A stretch of DNA of 42,621 nucleotides from Chitinophaga pinensis. Its GTDB lineage: Bacteria > Bacteroidota > Bacteroidia > Chitinophagales > Chitinophagaceae. The notes below the pieces were generated by a model. It was not told where the DNA came from. It searched no databases and saw nothing but the letters and a program-made list of their open reading frames with translations. Shown here one piece after another: positions 1 through 8,480 of the stretch. The stretch is from assembly GCA_945897185.1 (NCBI GenBank), contig CAMDFC010000013.1, positions 1 to 42,621 on the forward strand, given 5' to 3'. The translations under genes and the position numbers were made by a program. Every line of letters starts with the position of its first letter. Positions within the stretch are counted from its first letter, which is position 1.

Positions 1-1
1 T

Positions 2-1837
2 GTGGTTTATGTAGCAGCAGGAGGAAACGAATGGAGTTACAACAAAGACAGAGGGTTATTTAAATCTACCGATGGTGGTGCTACCTGGAAAAAAATATTG
101 GGCAATGATGTAAAGACTGGTGCAATTGATATGGTGATGGATCCAACCAATCCGGAATTGTTGATTGTTTCAACGTGGAACCGCATCAGAAGAAGATGGA
201 GCGATCCAGTGCCTGAGGATGGCGATTATATTTATAAAACTACTGATGGTGGTGCCAACTGGAACCAACTCACCAATGGTTTACCCGAGACAAAATATAC
301 TGGAAGAATTGGACTGACTTTCTCAAAAAGCAATCCGAATGTAGTGTATGCATATGTAGATAACCACACGCCAAAGCGCGAACCCAAGGAGGGAGAATTG
401 GATCCTTATGGAAGACCCATTCAAGTAATTCCATTTGGCGTTCAGGTGTATAGGAGTGAAGACAAAGGGGAGAATTGGAAAAAAGTAAGTACCGAAGATG
501 AGAAATTGGAAAGATTTGCAGGGACTTACGGATGGGTATTTGGTCAGATTAGGGTAGATCCAAATGATGAGAATGTAGTTTATATAATGGGTGTACCATT
601 GGCAAAATCGACGGATGGCGGAAAAACATTTCAGGTGATGCGTGGTACAGATAAAGACAGTGAACAAATGCATGGTGATAACCATGCCCTTTGGATTGAT
701 CCTACCAACAGCAATTACATCATCAATGGAAATGATGGAGGTGTAATTCTTTCTTATAATGGTGGCGCCAAGTGGAAGAATTTTTTCAGAAAGATCCCTA
801 CTACGCAGTTTTATAACATTACTTACGATATGAAGCAGCCTTACAATGTGGTAGGGTCGGTTCAAGACGAAGGAAGTTATATGGGCAGTATTAAAAATAC
901 CTTTGGTATAAAGCCAGAAGGGATAATGGAATGGGATGATGCACCAGGTGGAGAGGGTACAATTATTGCGATGGATCCCCAAGATCCGAATATCATGTAT
1001 GCCAGTTCTTTCTATGGAAGGTTGATGAAAAGTGATTTGAGAATGCCTAAGACGCCATGGGGACAAAAACCACATCCTGATTCAGTGAGGTCAAAAGATA
1101 TTTTTCCCACAAAAGCAGCTGATGAAGAGGTTCACCGTGGCGAATGGTTGGCCTACACCATGTTGTCTCCTCACAACAACAAGACCATCTACCATGGATT
1201 TCAATATCTATTTGAGTCGAAAGATGGTGGAAATTCTTGGAAGAGAATCAGCGGTGATTTAACCTACAACAACAAAGAGCGCATGGGTAGAACGCCATAT
1301 GCCATCAATCACCAAGCCATAACTGCAATTGATGAGTCTCCTTTGAAAAAAGGGTTGCTCTATGTTGGTACCGATGATGGTCGCGTTTGGATGCGTATGG
1401 CAGAAGGTGCTGAATTTAAATTGATCATGAAAGGCATTCCACAAAATGCAAATGTATCTCGTTTGGTAGCTTCAGCTCACAAGGAGGGAAGGGTATATCT
1501 AACCTTGAGCAACAGAAGAGAAGATGACGACAAGCCTTATGTGTATGTTTCAGAAGACATGGGCAATACCTGGAGAAGTATAGCAGCAAATTTGCTTGCA
1601 TCGCCAGTGAATGTGGTTAGGGAGGATGATAAAAATGCGAACATATTGTATTGCGGAACAGACATGGGAATCTATGTTAGTACAGACGCGGGTAAATCCT
1701 GGAAGTCGCTTCAAGCAAATCTTCCAGCTACTGTTTCGGTGCAAGATTTATTTATTCATCCAAGAGACAGAAACTTGGTAATAGCAACTTATGGAAGGGG
1801 TGTATATGCCATCGATGACATCAGTACAATCAAATAG
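2..1837 (+). CDS. Asp-box (VPS10/sortilin-like BNR) repeat protein, 5' end outside window
   Basis: This is the 3' part of a large gene; the reading frame is open to the window edge, so the true start lies upstream. About 611 residues remain. The sequence repeats the Asp-box pattern S/T-x-D-x-G-x-x-W at least six times, for example STDGGATWKK near the start, KTTDGGANWNQL, RSEDKGENWKKV, ESKDGGNSWKRI and VSTDAGKSWKSL near the end. Such repeats form the blades of a beta-propeller. Bacteroidota relatives are annotated as VPS10/sortilin or glycosyl-hydrolase-like proteins of about 1000 residues and are usually secreted. No catalytic residue can be assigned, so binding, adhesion or hydrolysis all remain possible. 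It is followed 23 bp later by an SDR gene on the same strand. Confidence 0.85.
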   Translation: MVYVAAGGNEWSYNKDRGLFKSTDGGATWKKILGNDVKTGAIDMVMDPTNPELLIVSTWNRIRRRWSDPVPEDGDYIYKTTDGGANWNQLTNGLPETKYTGRIGLTFSKSNPNVVYAYVDNHTPKREPKEGELDPYGRPIQVIPFGVQVYRSEDKGENWKKVSTEDEKLERFAGTYGWVFGQIRVDPNDENVVYIMGVPLAKSTDGGKTFQVMRGTDKDSEQMHGDNHALWIDPTNSNYIINGNDGGVILSYNGGAKWKNFFRKIPTTQFYNITYDMKQPYNVVGSVQDEGSYMGSIKNTFGIKPEGIMEWDDAPGGEGTIIAMDPQDPNIMYASSFYGRLMKSDLRMPKTPWGQKPHPDSVRSKDIFPTKAADEEVHRGEWLAYTMLSPHNNKTIYHGFQYLFESKDGGNSWKRISGDLTYNNKERMGRTPYAINHQAITAIDESPLKKGLLYVGTDDGRVWMRMAEGAEFKLIMKGIPQNANVSRLVASAHKEGRVYLTLSNRREDDDKPYVYVSEDMGNTWRSIAANLLASPVNVVREDDKNANILYCGTDMGIYVSTDAGKSWKSLQANLPATVSVQDLFIHPRDRNLVIATYGRGVYAIDDISTIK

Positions 1838-1860
1838 AATATAAAATAAATTGGTTAATC

Positions 1861-2676
1861 ATGTTTAAAGGAAAAACGGTTTTCATTACAGGTGCAAGCA
1901 GAGGAATTGGAAAAGCAATTGCGCTAAAACTTGCTAAAGACGGAGCTAATATTGTTGTGGCAGCAAAATCAGTAGAGGAAAATCCAAAGTTAGGCGGCAC
2001 AATATTTTCAGCGGCTGCTGAAATCGAAGCTGCTGGTGGCAAAGCGCTTGCTGTAGTTTGTGATATCCGAAATGAAGACCAAATTATTGATGCGGTTAAA
2101 AAGGCCGTCGAACGTTTTGGTGGAATAGATATCTTGATTAACAATGCTTCGGCTATTTCTCTTACAACAACGGAAGCAACCGAAGCCAAGCGATTTGATT
2201 TGATGCACGACATTAATGTAAGAGGAACATTTTTGGTTTCTAAACATTGCATAGCTCATTTGAAAAAAGGCGCCAATCCTCACATTTTAAATTTATCTCC
2301 ACCCATCAACATGGATCCTAAATGGCTGGGAAATCATGTGGCTTATACCATGAGTAAATACAACATGAGTATGATGGTGATTGGTTTTGCTGAGGAATTG
2401 AAGCCTTTTAGAATAGCTGCAAATGCTTTGTGGCCGAGAACGACAATTGCAACAGCTGCAGTGATGAATTTATTAGGCGGACAAATGTTGATCAACATGA
2501 GTCGCACTCCGGAAATCATAGCAGATGCGGCTTATGCCATTTTAAAGCGACCATCATCAACGTGTACTGGTAATTTATATTTGGATGAAGATGTATTGGC
2601 TGAAGAAGGTGTTACAGATTTGTCAGGTTATTCGGTTATTCCAGGTGCAACTTTGTATACAGATTTATTTTTATAA
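1861..2676 (+). CDS. SDR-family oxidoreductase, HSDL2-like
   Basis: A 271-residue short-chain dehydrogenase/reductase. The N-terminal TGASRGIG nucleotide-binding loop (residues 10-17), the NNAS motif and the catalytic YTMSK (YxxxK) are all present, so it should be an active NAD(P)(H)-dependent enzyme of the cytoplasm. Segments such as GKAIALKLAKDGANIVVAAK, GGIDILINNASAIS and ANALWPRT closely follow the SDR domain of hydroxysteroid dehydrogenase-like protein 2 (HSDL2), known from animals and many bacteria. The SCP2 lipid-binding domain of animal HSDL2 is missing. The substrate is unknown; a fatty-acyl or steroid-like lipid is a family-based guess. It ends two bases before the convergent lptC gene. 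Confidence 0.88.
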   Translation: MFKGKTVFITGASRGIGKAIALKLAKDGANIVVAAKSVEENPKLGGTIFSAAAEIEAAGGKALAVVCDIRNEDQIIDAVKKAVERFGGIDILINNASAISLTTTEATEAKRFDLMHDINVRGTFLVSKHCIAHLKKGANPHILNLSPPINMDPKWLGNHVAYTMSKYNMSMMVIGFAEELKPFRIAANALWPRTTIATAAVMNLLGGQMLINMSRTPEIIADAAYAILKRPSSTCTGNLYLDEDVLAEEGVTDLSGYSVIPGATLYTDLFL

Positions 2677-2678
2677 GC

Positions 2679-3212
2679 TTATTGCTGAACACGAATTATA
2701 CTGTTGGTCACTTTGTAGATTTCAAAGGTTTTAAAATCTTGAGGTGCGGAGAGACCCTCTCCATACATAATTAAATCTGGGGTGTTGATTCTAACGGGCT
2801 TATCTGTATAAAACCGCTCTAGGTTTTGATCCCAGGTAAGCTCTTTACAGAATAGGGTATCGCCTTTGATATTGTATACCTTTACATTGTCTTTGAGGTA
2901 AACAAATTTTCTAGTTTCAAAATAGATCGCAGAATTTGCATCTAGCCGGTTTTCTATAGTCAAGAGTGAATCATAAAAATCGACGTGCAATGTATTTGGC
3001 AATTCAATTCTTGAGCTTGTATCTTGGTAGCGAAGCATTTTTGGAGCGGTGAGTTTTGCTTTCATTTTGCCCGACTGGCTCATGTAACTTTCGATATTGA
3101 CGGCTTCATCCACACCCAATTTTTTTCCGAAAATTGCATTGACTTTACTTTCATCGTTTTCACATCCGACTAGAAAAGTAATCAGTAAAAAAATGAATGT
3201 CTTCCTGATCAC
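2679..3212 (-). CDS. lptC: LPS export ABC transporter periplasmic protein LptC
   Basis: A 177-residue lipoprotein. The signal MIRKTFIFLLITFLVGC places the lipid-modified Cys at residue 17. The rest has the LptC/OstA-like beta-jellyroll pattern of short alternating strands (MRYQDTSSRIELP, VDFYDSLLTIENRLDANSAIYF, DNVKVYNIKGDTLFCKELTWD). LptC passes lipopolysaccharide from the inner-membrane LptBFG complex to the LptA bridge. It is the third gene of a minus-strand operon after coaX and an outer-membrane protein, a gene order common in Bacteroidota. Sequence conservation in this family is low, so the call rests on pattern, length, lipoprotein signal and context together. Confidence 0.82.
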   Translation of the reverse strand: MIRKTFIFLLITFLVGCENDESKVNAIFGKKLGVDEAVNIESYMSQSGKMKAKLTAPKMLRYQDTSSRIELPNTLHVDFYDSLLTIENRLDANSAIYFETRKFVYLKDNVKVYNIKGDTLFCKELTWDQNLERFYTDKPVRINTPDLIMYGEGLSAPQDFKTFEIYKVTNSIIRVQQ

Positions 3213-3223
3213 AGAGATTTTTT

Positions 3224-4528
3224 TTATTGGTATTTTGGTTTATTGAACCAAATATCGCTCAGGTTGAGTCCGAATGAAACTTTAAATAAACTTTCTCTAA
3301 TATCATTTTCTCTATTTCCTCTGTAGCCAATCTCAAATGCTGTATTGATTGTTGTGTATTGGTTGGTATACACATTTCTTCTCACGGGAAACCCAGCACC
3401 AAATGTGAAACTGTATTGTGGGATAGTCCTGTTCAATTTTACATTGTCGGGTCCGAATGTAGCCCCTAGTCGATATGCAACCCTACTAAAATAGTTGTCA
3501 GACTTGAAATTGGGAAGAATTTGTGCGCCCACCCTGGCTGTCCAGCTGTTTACTAAATTATCCGGTGCGCCGTAATATCTGTAATTGGACCAATTGGCAA
3601 AATTGATTTCACCACCGAATAACCAATCTGTTTCATGGTGTAAGATAAAACCTACACCCCAAGAAGATGGATGAATGATTGTCCCTCTTTCGTTTTGGCT
3701 ATAAGAAACACTGTCAACTTCAATGACTCCTACATTTGGATTAAAATCAATGGTTTGTCTTGTTGAGTTTCGAGATGCTTTCATTTCTGTCTGTAGGTTA
3801 CCGTGTGCACCTAAACGAAGCGATACTTTCTCAGAAACTGTTATTTTGTATTGAACGCCGAAATTAAAAAACATCCCACCAAATCTGGTAGAATCAACTG
3901 AATTGGTTGCTTTGTATGCAACTGAATCATTAATGAAGTTTACCCTGGATGAATATTCCTTGTTGCCAAACATGTATCCCACGTTTAAACCAGCGTTGAA
4001 ATGTTTGTTACCGTAACCTACTCCCGTAAAGGCTTGATAGGTGCCGCCATTACCTTGGTAATTGTACCTCACGCTGTCAATGCCAGGTAATCTTTTGCTT
4101 ACAAGTATATCATAGTTGATTCTGCTGATAGGCCTTAATCCGAGGTTCATTCCCCAGTTTTTACTTTTCGAAAGCGGAAGTCCCAGTTGGAAATACGAAG
4201 GAATCAGGTAGGATGAAGCAAATTTTCTTGGGGGGGTTAATGCCCTTAATGTTCTTGAGTTATAGTCCAAGCCAATATCGAAAGAGGTGATTTTTAGTTC
4301 AGCATAAGACGCAGGATTTGCAAAATTGACAGTGGCATAGTCGGCATAAGCTGAACTGATGCCACCCATAGCCCTATTTAGAATGTTCTGTTGGGCAATG
4401 GGGTCTCCCAATCCATACCTTGAATATGGAGAATTTTCTTGCCCTCTACTCTCATGTAAACCTAATAGCAGGAATGCAGATAAGAAAATGAAAAATAAAG
4501 AGTTAGCTGTTGGTCTCACAAATCGCAT
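3224..4528 (-). CDS. outer-membrane beta-barrel protein (OmpP1/FadL-like fold)
   Basis: About 434 residues from the ATG at 4528; an upstream ATG at 4561 would add 11 residues that do not fit a signal peptide. The chosen start gives MRFVRPTANSLFFIFLSAFLLLG followed by a cleavable signal ending near ESRGQ. The mature part begins NSPYSRYGLGD, then NRAMGGISSAYAD and NFANPASYAELK, a signature of Bacteroidota outer-membrane proteins related to the FadL/OmpP1 barrel, and continues with many amphipathic strands to a C-terminal barrel strand. It overlaps coaX by 26 bp and lies 11 bp before lptC, so the three are probably co-transcribed. The cargo or function is unknown. Confidence 0.82.
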   Translation of the reverse strand: MRFVRPTANSLFFIFLSAFLLLGLHESRGQENSPYSRYGLGDPIAQQNILNRAMGGISSAYADYATVNFANPASYAELKITSFDIGLDYNSRTLRALTPPRKFASSYLIPSYFQLGLPLSKSKNWGMNLGLRPISRINYDILVSKRLPGIDSVRYNYQGNGGTYQAFTGVGYGNKHFNAGLNVGYMFGNKEYSSRVNFINDSVAYKATNSVDSTRFGGMFFNFGVQYKITVSEKVSLRLGAHGNLQTEMKASRNSTRQTIDFNPNVGVIEVDSVSYSQNERGTIIHPSSWGVGFILHHETDWLFGGEINFANWSNYRYYGAPDNLVNSWTARVGAQILPNFKSDNYFSRVAYRLGATFGPDNVKLNRTIPQYSFTFGAGFPVRRNVYTNQYTTINTAFEIGYRGNRENDIRESLFKVSFGLNLSDIWFNKPKYQ

Positions 4529-5225
4529 ACAATCCTTTGTATAATAAATCGGGGTCTGCAAATATCTTCTTTTTTAACAGCCTTTCAAAATAGGTGCAAT
4601 CGCCCCCGGTTAAAACCACGTTAAAGTTGCTGTATTTTTTCTCATATTCTTCCACAATTCCCTCTATTTCCTTGGCCATACCCATGATCACGCCGCTCAA
4701 AATATTGGATTTGGTGTCGAACCCAACCAATGGGAAGTTCCAATCTTTCTCAATGAGTGGTAAAAGTGCAGTTTGTTCATGCAATGCGCGAAACCGCATT
4801 TCTAAACCTGGGGATATGCTTCCCCCGAGAAATTGGTTGTATTTATTGATAAAATTAAAGGTAATGCAGGTGCCCAGTCCAATAACCAGGTTGTTTTTGC
4901 CCGGAAAAAAATGAACCACAGCTGCAGCAAGCGCGAGGCGGTCTGCACCCACCGTTTCTGGTTTGCCCACGGGCAGCGTAAAATTGAGTTTTGAAAGGTG
5001 ATTCAGCTCATGAAAAGCTGTTTTTTCTTTCAATAGTCCATTGATTTCAGGGGAATGGTGAATAACAGAAGAAAGAATGGATCGATCTGGATGGTATTTA
5101 TCCAGAAGACCTTTTATATCCTCTGTTCCATCCCCTGTTAGCGACTGGCTATGGAATAAATTGCCGTTTTCAAAGATGGCAGCTTTCATTCTTGTATTTC
5201 CAAAATCAAGACAGAGGGTCCTCAT
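4503..5225 (-). CDS. coaX: type III pantothenate kinase
   Basis: About 240 residues from the ATG at 5225 (MRTLCLDFGNTRMKAAIFENG); an in-frame ATG six codons upstream is less likely because the ASKHA phosphate-1 motif should be close to the N-terminus. Diagnostic CoaX motifs are LDFGNTRMK, VGADRLALAAA, GLGTCITFNFI, GGSISPGLEMRFRALHEQTA and VVLTGGD. The enzyme phosphorylates pantothenate as the first committed step of coenzyme A synthesis in the cytoplasm. It is the first gene of the coaX-OMP-lptC operon and is transcribed away from the meaB-like gene, leaving 86 bp between the two starts. Confidence 0.95.
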   Translation of the reverse strand: MRTLCLDFGNTRMKAAIFENGNLFHSQSLTGDGTEDIKGLLDKYHPDRSILSSVIHHSPEINGLLKEKTAFHELNHLSKLNFTLPVGKPETVGADRLALAAAVVHFFPGKNNLVIGLGTCITFNFINKYNQFLGGSISPGLEMRFRALHEQTALLPLIEKDWNFPLVGFDTKSNILSGVIMGMAKEIEGIVEEYEKKYSNFNVVLTGGDCTYFERLLKKKIFADPDLLYKGLYAICETNS

Positions 5226-5311
5226 TCTTTGCGCTTTACACAAAGGTGTGACAAACTTGGCGAAAGCTTGATTTTATTTATCGTGATAATGCAATAATTT
5301 TAAGGCCTCTC

Positions 5312-6031
5312 ATGGATAAATCAATCATACATCAAGCATTGTCTGGCGATAAAAAAAGTATTGCCCGATGTATTTCGTGGATTGAAAACAAATCAATTGG
5401 CTACGAAGCAGTTATTGAGGCCACTACACATAACGAACCAGCTCCCTTGATTGGTATTACTGGTCCGCCTGGCGCCGGAAAAAGCACGCTGGTGGATGCT
5501 TTGGTATCAGTATATGTAGCTGAAGGGAAAAAAGTAGCTGTGCTTTGTGTAGACCCCTCTTCGCCTTTTCATGATGGTGCACTGTTGGGCGATAGGATAA
5601 GGATGGGCAGGTGGTACAACGAGCCCTTGGTTTATATTCGATCGCTCTCCAGTAGGGGATCATTGGGTGGATTGAATCCCACGGCCAGGGAAATCACAGA
5701 TTTTCTCAGGTACTGCGGTTTTGATGGGGTAATTATTGAAACGGTAGGTGTTGGGCAATCTGAAGTAGAGGTAGCCAGGTTGGCCGATTTAACCATTTTG
5801 GTGCTTGTTCCAGAATCTGGAGATGAAGTGCAGTTTATGAAAGCCGGATTGATGGAAGCCGCCGATCTTTATGTGGTAAATAAATCAGACCGTCCGGGTG
5901 CTGAATTGTTTACTACCCAACTTAAAAATCAAGTTCACGAACAAGATCTGGTTTTTAATACGGTGGCATCATCGGGTGAAGGCGTAGATTTGCTGAAAGA
6001 AAGAATTTCGAAATATTTTTATAAATCCTAA
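5312..6031 (+). CDS. meaB: MeaB/ArgK-family GTPase, short form
   Basis: A 239-residue G3E P-loop GTPase. The Walker A motif GPPGAGKST lies at residues 51-59, followed by VDPSSP, GALLGDRIRM, the family motif ETVGVGQSEVEV and the NKSD base-recognition motif. MeaB proteins protect and reload the B12-dependent methylmalonyl-CoA mutase. Typical members have about 320-335 residues; this one ends right after the G domain and so lacks most of the C-terminal dimerisation region. No mutase gene is in the window. The CDGSH gene follows 10 bp downstream and an acyltransferase gene after that, probably in one operon. The family is certain; the mutase-chaperone role is inferred. Confidence 0.88.
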   Translation: MDKSIIHQALSGDKKSIARCISWIENKSIGYEAVIEATTHNEPAPLIGITGPPGAGKSTLVDALVSVYVAEGKKVAVLCVDPSSPFHDGALLGDRIRMGRWYNEPLVYIRSLSSRGSLGGLNPTAREITDFLRYCGFDGVIIETVGVGQSEVEVARLADLTILVLVPESGDEVQFMKAGLMEAADLYVVNKSDRPGAELFTTQLKNQVHEQDLVFNTVASSGEGVDLLKERISKYFYKS

Positions 6032-6041
6032 ACTATTGAAC

Positions 6042-6305
6042 ATGAGTGAAATAATCCCAAACGAAGGTTTTCCAATTGTTGCGAAGTCTGAACCTTGCTG
6101 CGTAAAAGTTGAAGCAGGTAAAACCTATGCCTGGTGTACCTGTGGTTTGAGCGAGAAGCAACCATTTTGTGATGGCAAACACAAAAAAATTGAAGGCAAT
6201 TCCTACGCCAGTCTAAAAGTTACTTTTGAAGAAGAAAAAGAAGTTTGGCTTTGTCAGTGTAAAAAAACAAAGACACCTCCTTTTTGCGATGGAAGTCATA
6301 AATAA
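6042..6305 (+). CDS. CDGSH iron-sulfur domain protein (two motifs)
   Basis: An 87-residue protein from the ATG at 6042; a TTG six bases upstream is a poorer start. It holds two CDGSH-type [2Fe-2S] cluster motifs: CTCGLSEKQPFCDGKHK and CQCKKTKTPPFCDGSHK, each with the C-x-C...C-D-G-x-H ligand pattern (three Cys and one His). Tandem CDGSH proteins are small soluble bacterial iron-sulfur proteins thought to carry clusters or electrons; no specific partner is known. It sits between the MeaB-like GTPase (10 bp upstream) and an acyltransferase (21 bp downstream). Confidence 0.93.
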   Translation: MSEIIPNEGFPIVAKSEPCCVKVEAGKTYAWCTCGLSEKQPFCDGKHKKIEGNSYASLKVTFEEEKEVWLCQCKKTKTPPFCDGSHK

Positions 6306-6326
6306 TAAAGCCATAGTTAAGCGCAG

Positions 6327-7229
6327 ATGAGATTAAAGGAACGCTTTTTGTATATTCTTTTATATGCTTTTTCTCTACTGCCAATGCAGGTGCTTTATCT
6401 GTTGAGTAATTTGTTTGCTTTTGTTGCATTTTCTGGATTGGGGTATCGAAAGGAGATTGTAATGTCTAATCTTTCTATTGCATTTCCTGAAAAATCGGAT
6501 CGTGAAAAAGTGGCAATCGCCAAAGAGTTTTATTTGAACTTCTGTGATGCACTCGTAGAGTCGATTAAGTTAATAAGTGCAGACAACCGTCTTATTGATA
6601 AACGTTTTGTTGTGGATCCTGAAATGATCAGGGCTTTTGAAGGCACTGAAAAAAATATTCAGATACATGCTATGCACAATTTCAGTTGGGAGATTGTGAA
6701 TTTAGGCGTTGCAAGGGAAATGGCATTGCCATTTTTAGGGGTGTATCAACCCATCACCAATTCTTTTTTTAATGAGTTGTTTAAAAAAATAAGATCTAGA
6801 AATGGCACTGTATTGATTCCTGCCAATGATTTTAAAAATAATTTTTTACCACATGATGGAAAGCAATATGTGATTGCATTGGTTGCTGATCAAAATCCTG
6901 GTGACCCCGCAAAAGCTTGGTGGGTCAACTTTTTCGGGAAGCCAGCACCTTTTGTAATGGGTCCTGAAAATGCTGCTCGTCAACGCAATACCGTTGTATT
7001 GTTTGCCAATTTTTATAAAGTAAAACGCGGGGTCTATAGTTTCAGTGTTGAAAAAATTACAGACCATCCATCAGATTTGGAGCCAGGCGAGCTTACCTTA
7101 AAATACATCAAATACGTAGAAGATAAAATAAGAGAGCGGCCAGCAAATTATTTATGGAGCCACCGTAGATGGAAGCATCCATACAAGCCAGCGTATGAAA
7201 ATCTTACTTTGGGTAGCCTGGGTATTTGA
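6327..7229 (+). CDS. lysophospholipid/lipid A acyltransferase (LpxL/HtrB family)
   Basis: A 300-residue protein with an N-terminal membrane segment (FLYILLYAFSLLPMQVLYLLSNLFAF in part) and the LpxL/HtrB domain. The catalytic H-x4-E motif is HNFSWE, with His117 and Glu122. Other family marks are the region around VALVADQNPGD and FFGKPAPFVMGPENAA, and YLWSHRRWKHPY near the C-terminus. In proteobacteria these enzymes add secondary acyl chains to lipid A at the inner-membrane cytoplasmic face; Bacteroidota homologues may act on lipid A or on aminolipids. It is the last gene of the apparent meaB-CDGSH-acyltransferase unit. Confidence 0.88.
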   Translation: MRLKERFLYILLYAFSLLPMQVLYLLSNLFAFVAFSGLGYRKEIVMSNLSIAFPEKSDREKVAIAKEFYLNFCDALVESIKLISADNRLIDKRFVVDPEMIRAFEGTEKNIQIHAMHNFSWEIVNLGVAREMALPFLGVYQPITNSFFNELFKKIRSRNGTVLIPANDFKNNFLPHDGKQYVIALVADQNPGDPAKAWWVNFFGKPAPFVMGPENAARQRNTVVLFANFYKVKRGVYSFSVEKITDHPSDLEPGELTLKYIKYVEDKIRERPANYLWSHRRWKHPYKPAYENLTLGSLGI

Positions 7230-7249
7230 GGAGAGTAAATTATACGCAG

Positions 7250-7615
7250 CTACTTCAAAAGATCCGATATCATCTGATTGATCATTTCTAATCGATCTAA
7301 ATTTAATTTGTAGTACATGTATTTACCATCTCGATCTGTTTTTACAATCCCTGATCTTCTGAGGATGGCCAGGTGCTGGCTCGCTACAGATTGTTCCAGT
7401 CTTAAATCGACAAATATTTCAGTTACAGTTGCTTGTCCCTTTTTGTCAATCAACTTGATCATATCTTGCCTCAACTTGTGGTTGATGGCACGAAATACAA
7501 GGGAAGCTTTTTTAATGGTAAGGTGATCTAAAAATGGTGCTTTTGTCTGCAATTGATTTGGTTTCGTAAATGGACTTGACTGACCAAGATGATCTCCTTT
7601 TAAAAAATCAGACAT
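7250..7615 (-). CDS. ArsR-family winged-helix transcriptional regulator
   Basis: A 121-residue protein with an N-terminal extension of about 35 residues and then an ArsR/SmtB winged helix: FRAINHKLRQDMIKLI, the recognition region LRLEQSVASQHLAILRRSG, and the wing IVKTDRDGKYMYYKL. The protein contains no cysteine at all, so it cannot use the thiol metal site of classic ArsR/SmtB sensors; it may sense another ligand or act through protein contact. It is convergent with the acyltransferase (20 bp) and lies 114 bp downstream of tsaB on the same strand. That gap contains AT-rich direct repeats around AGTATA/AGTATT that could be an autoregulatory site, but this is not firm. Confidence 0.85.
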   Translation of the reverse strand: MSDFLKGDHLGQSSPFTKPNQLQTKAPFLDHLTIKKASLVFRAINHKLRQDMIKLIDKKGQATVTEIFVDLRLEQSVASQHLAILRRSGIVKTDRDGKYMYYKLNLDRLEMINQMISDLLK

Positions 7616-7729
7616 AGACGGTGTTTGGGTGTAGGTTAGTGTTCTACTACGAATATACTGCTAAATACTATTTTGTAGAAAAAGATTAAAACATTAAACT
7701 AAACGTAATATGAAAGTCCAAAACATCGA

Positions 7730-8410
7730 CTATCCGTGTTGGGTAGTATAGAAATCTTTGGTGTAAAATGGAGCTGCGCCAAAGAGGTCGGCAAAGAGGC
7801 CTTTTGAATAATGTTCAAATGCTAAAATGCCATGGCTACTGTTGTTTTGGAGTGGTTGGGTAAACCTTGCATTTTTATCTTTACATATTACTTCCCACTT
7901 TGAACTGCCATCACCAACAAATAAAATTGAGTTGGTTTCGAGTAAATTACCAAAGCTATTTTCCTCTAAAACCATGTTGTTAGGTGGAACTAGTGATTCC
8001 ATGTTTTTATTGTAGACTGCTGTAAAAACTTCCATCCTTCTGGCATCAATCATTGGTGCAATCAATTCTGCCGGATTTTCTTTGTTGCCATAAGCCATCC
8101 AATAGAGGGTGTTGATGCAAATTAATGGCAATTGGACAGCATAGCATATTCCTTTTGCAGCTGCTAAACCCACACGCAACCCTGTGTAAGAGCCTGGTCC
8201 ATTAATCACCGATACTGCATTAAAATCTGCGAGGGTGATGTTGTTTCTATTGCAAATGCGCTCAATGGCAGGATGTAAAAAAGCAGCATGTTCTTTTTGA
8301 GTATTATTAATGAGTTCATCAACCAAGATTCCGTCTATGCTTATCCCAACACTGGCCTCTGACAGTGAGGTATTGATGAGTAGAATTGGGATACTTTGTT
8401 TTGTGCTCAT
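7730..8410 (-). CDS. tsaB: tRNA threonylcarbamoyladenosine biosynthesis protein TsaB
   Basis: About 226 residues from the ATG at 8410 (MSTKQSIPILLINTSLSEASVG). An in-frame ATG at 8500 would add 30 residues and run into ridA, so it is rejected. The ASKHA-fold motifs of TsaB are present: INTSLSEASVGI, HAAFLHPAIERIC and the strongly conserved NGPGSYTGLRVGLAAAKGIC, followed by PMIDARRMEVFTAVY. TsaB partners TsaD and TsaE in placing the t6A modification at position 37 of ANN-decoding tRNAs. It is divergent from ridA, with 70 bp between the two starts. Confidence 0.93.
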   Translation of the reverse strand: MSTKQSIPILLINTSLSEASVGISIDGILVDELINNTQKEHAAFLHPAIERICNRNNITLADFNAVSVINGPGSYTGLRVGLAAAKGICYAVQLPLICINTLYWMAYGNKENPAELIAPMIDARRMEVFTAVYNKNMESLVPPNNMVLEENSFGNLLETNSILFVGDGSSKWEVICKDKNARFTQPLQNNSSHGILAFEHYSKGLFADLFGAAPFYTKDFYTTQHG

Positions 8411-8427
8411 GTATTGACAATGAAATG

Positions 8428-8435
8428 CAAAAATA
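8428..8435 (-). promoter_or_regulatory. candidate Bacteroidota -7 element for tsaB
   Basis: On the minus strand this reads TATTTTTG, a full match to the TAnnTTTG consensus of the main Bacteroidota sigma factor. It lies 18 bp upstream of the chosen tsaB ATG, which would give a leader of about ten bases. No clear TTTG -33 element is seen at the usual distance, so this is tentative. It also supports the shorter TsaB start. Confidence 0.35.
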
Positions 8436-8480
8436 GGTTGATGGAAACCAATTATCTTCGTCATTCTAAATTTAATTACA

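Noticed and set aside
323-1075. 250-codon open frame on the minus strand
   Set aside because: It lies wholly inside the Asp-box gene, and its translation is rich in His, Ile, Phe and Cys without domain pattern; it is an antisense shadow.
3224-4561. Longer start for the outer-membrane protein at 4561
   Set aside because: It would place polar residues before the signal peptide and deepen the overlap with coaX to 59 bp; the ATG at 4528 fits better.
7710-7751. 13-codon plus-strand ORF between ArsR and TsaB genes
   Set aside because: Too short, overlaps the tsaB 3' end and has no supporting signal.
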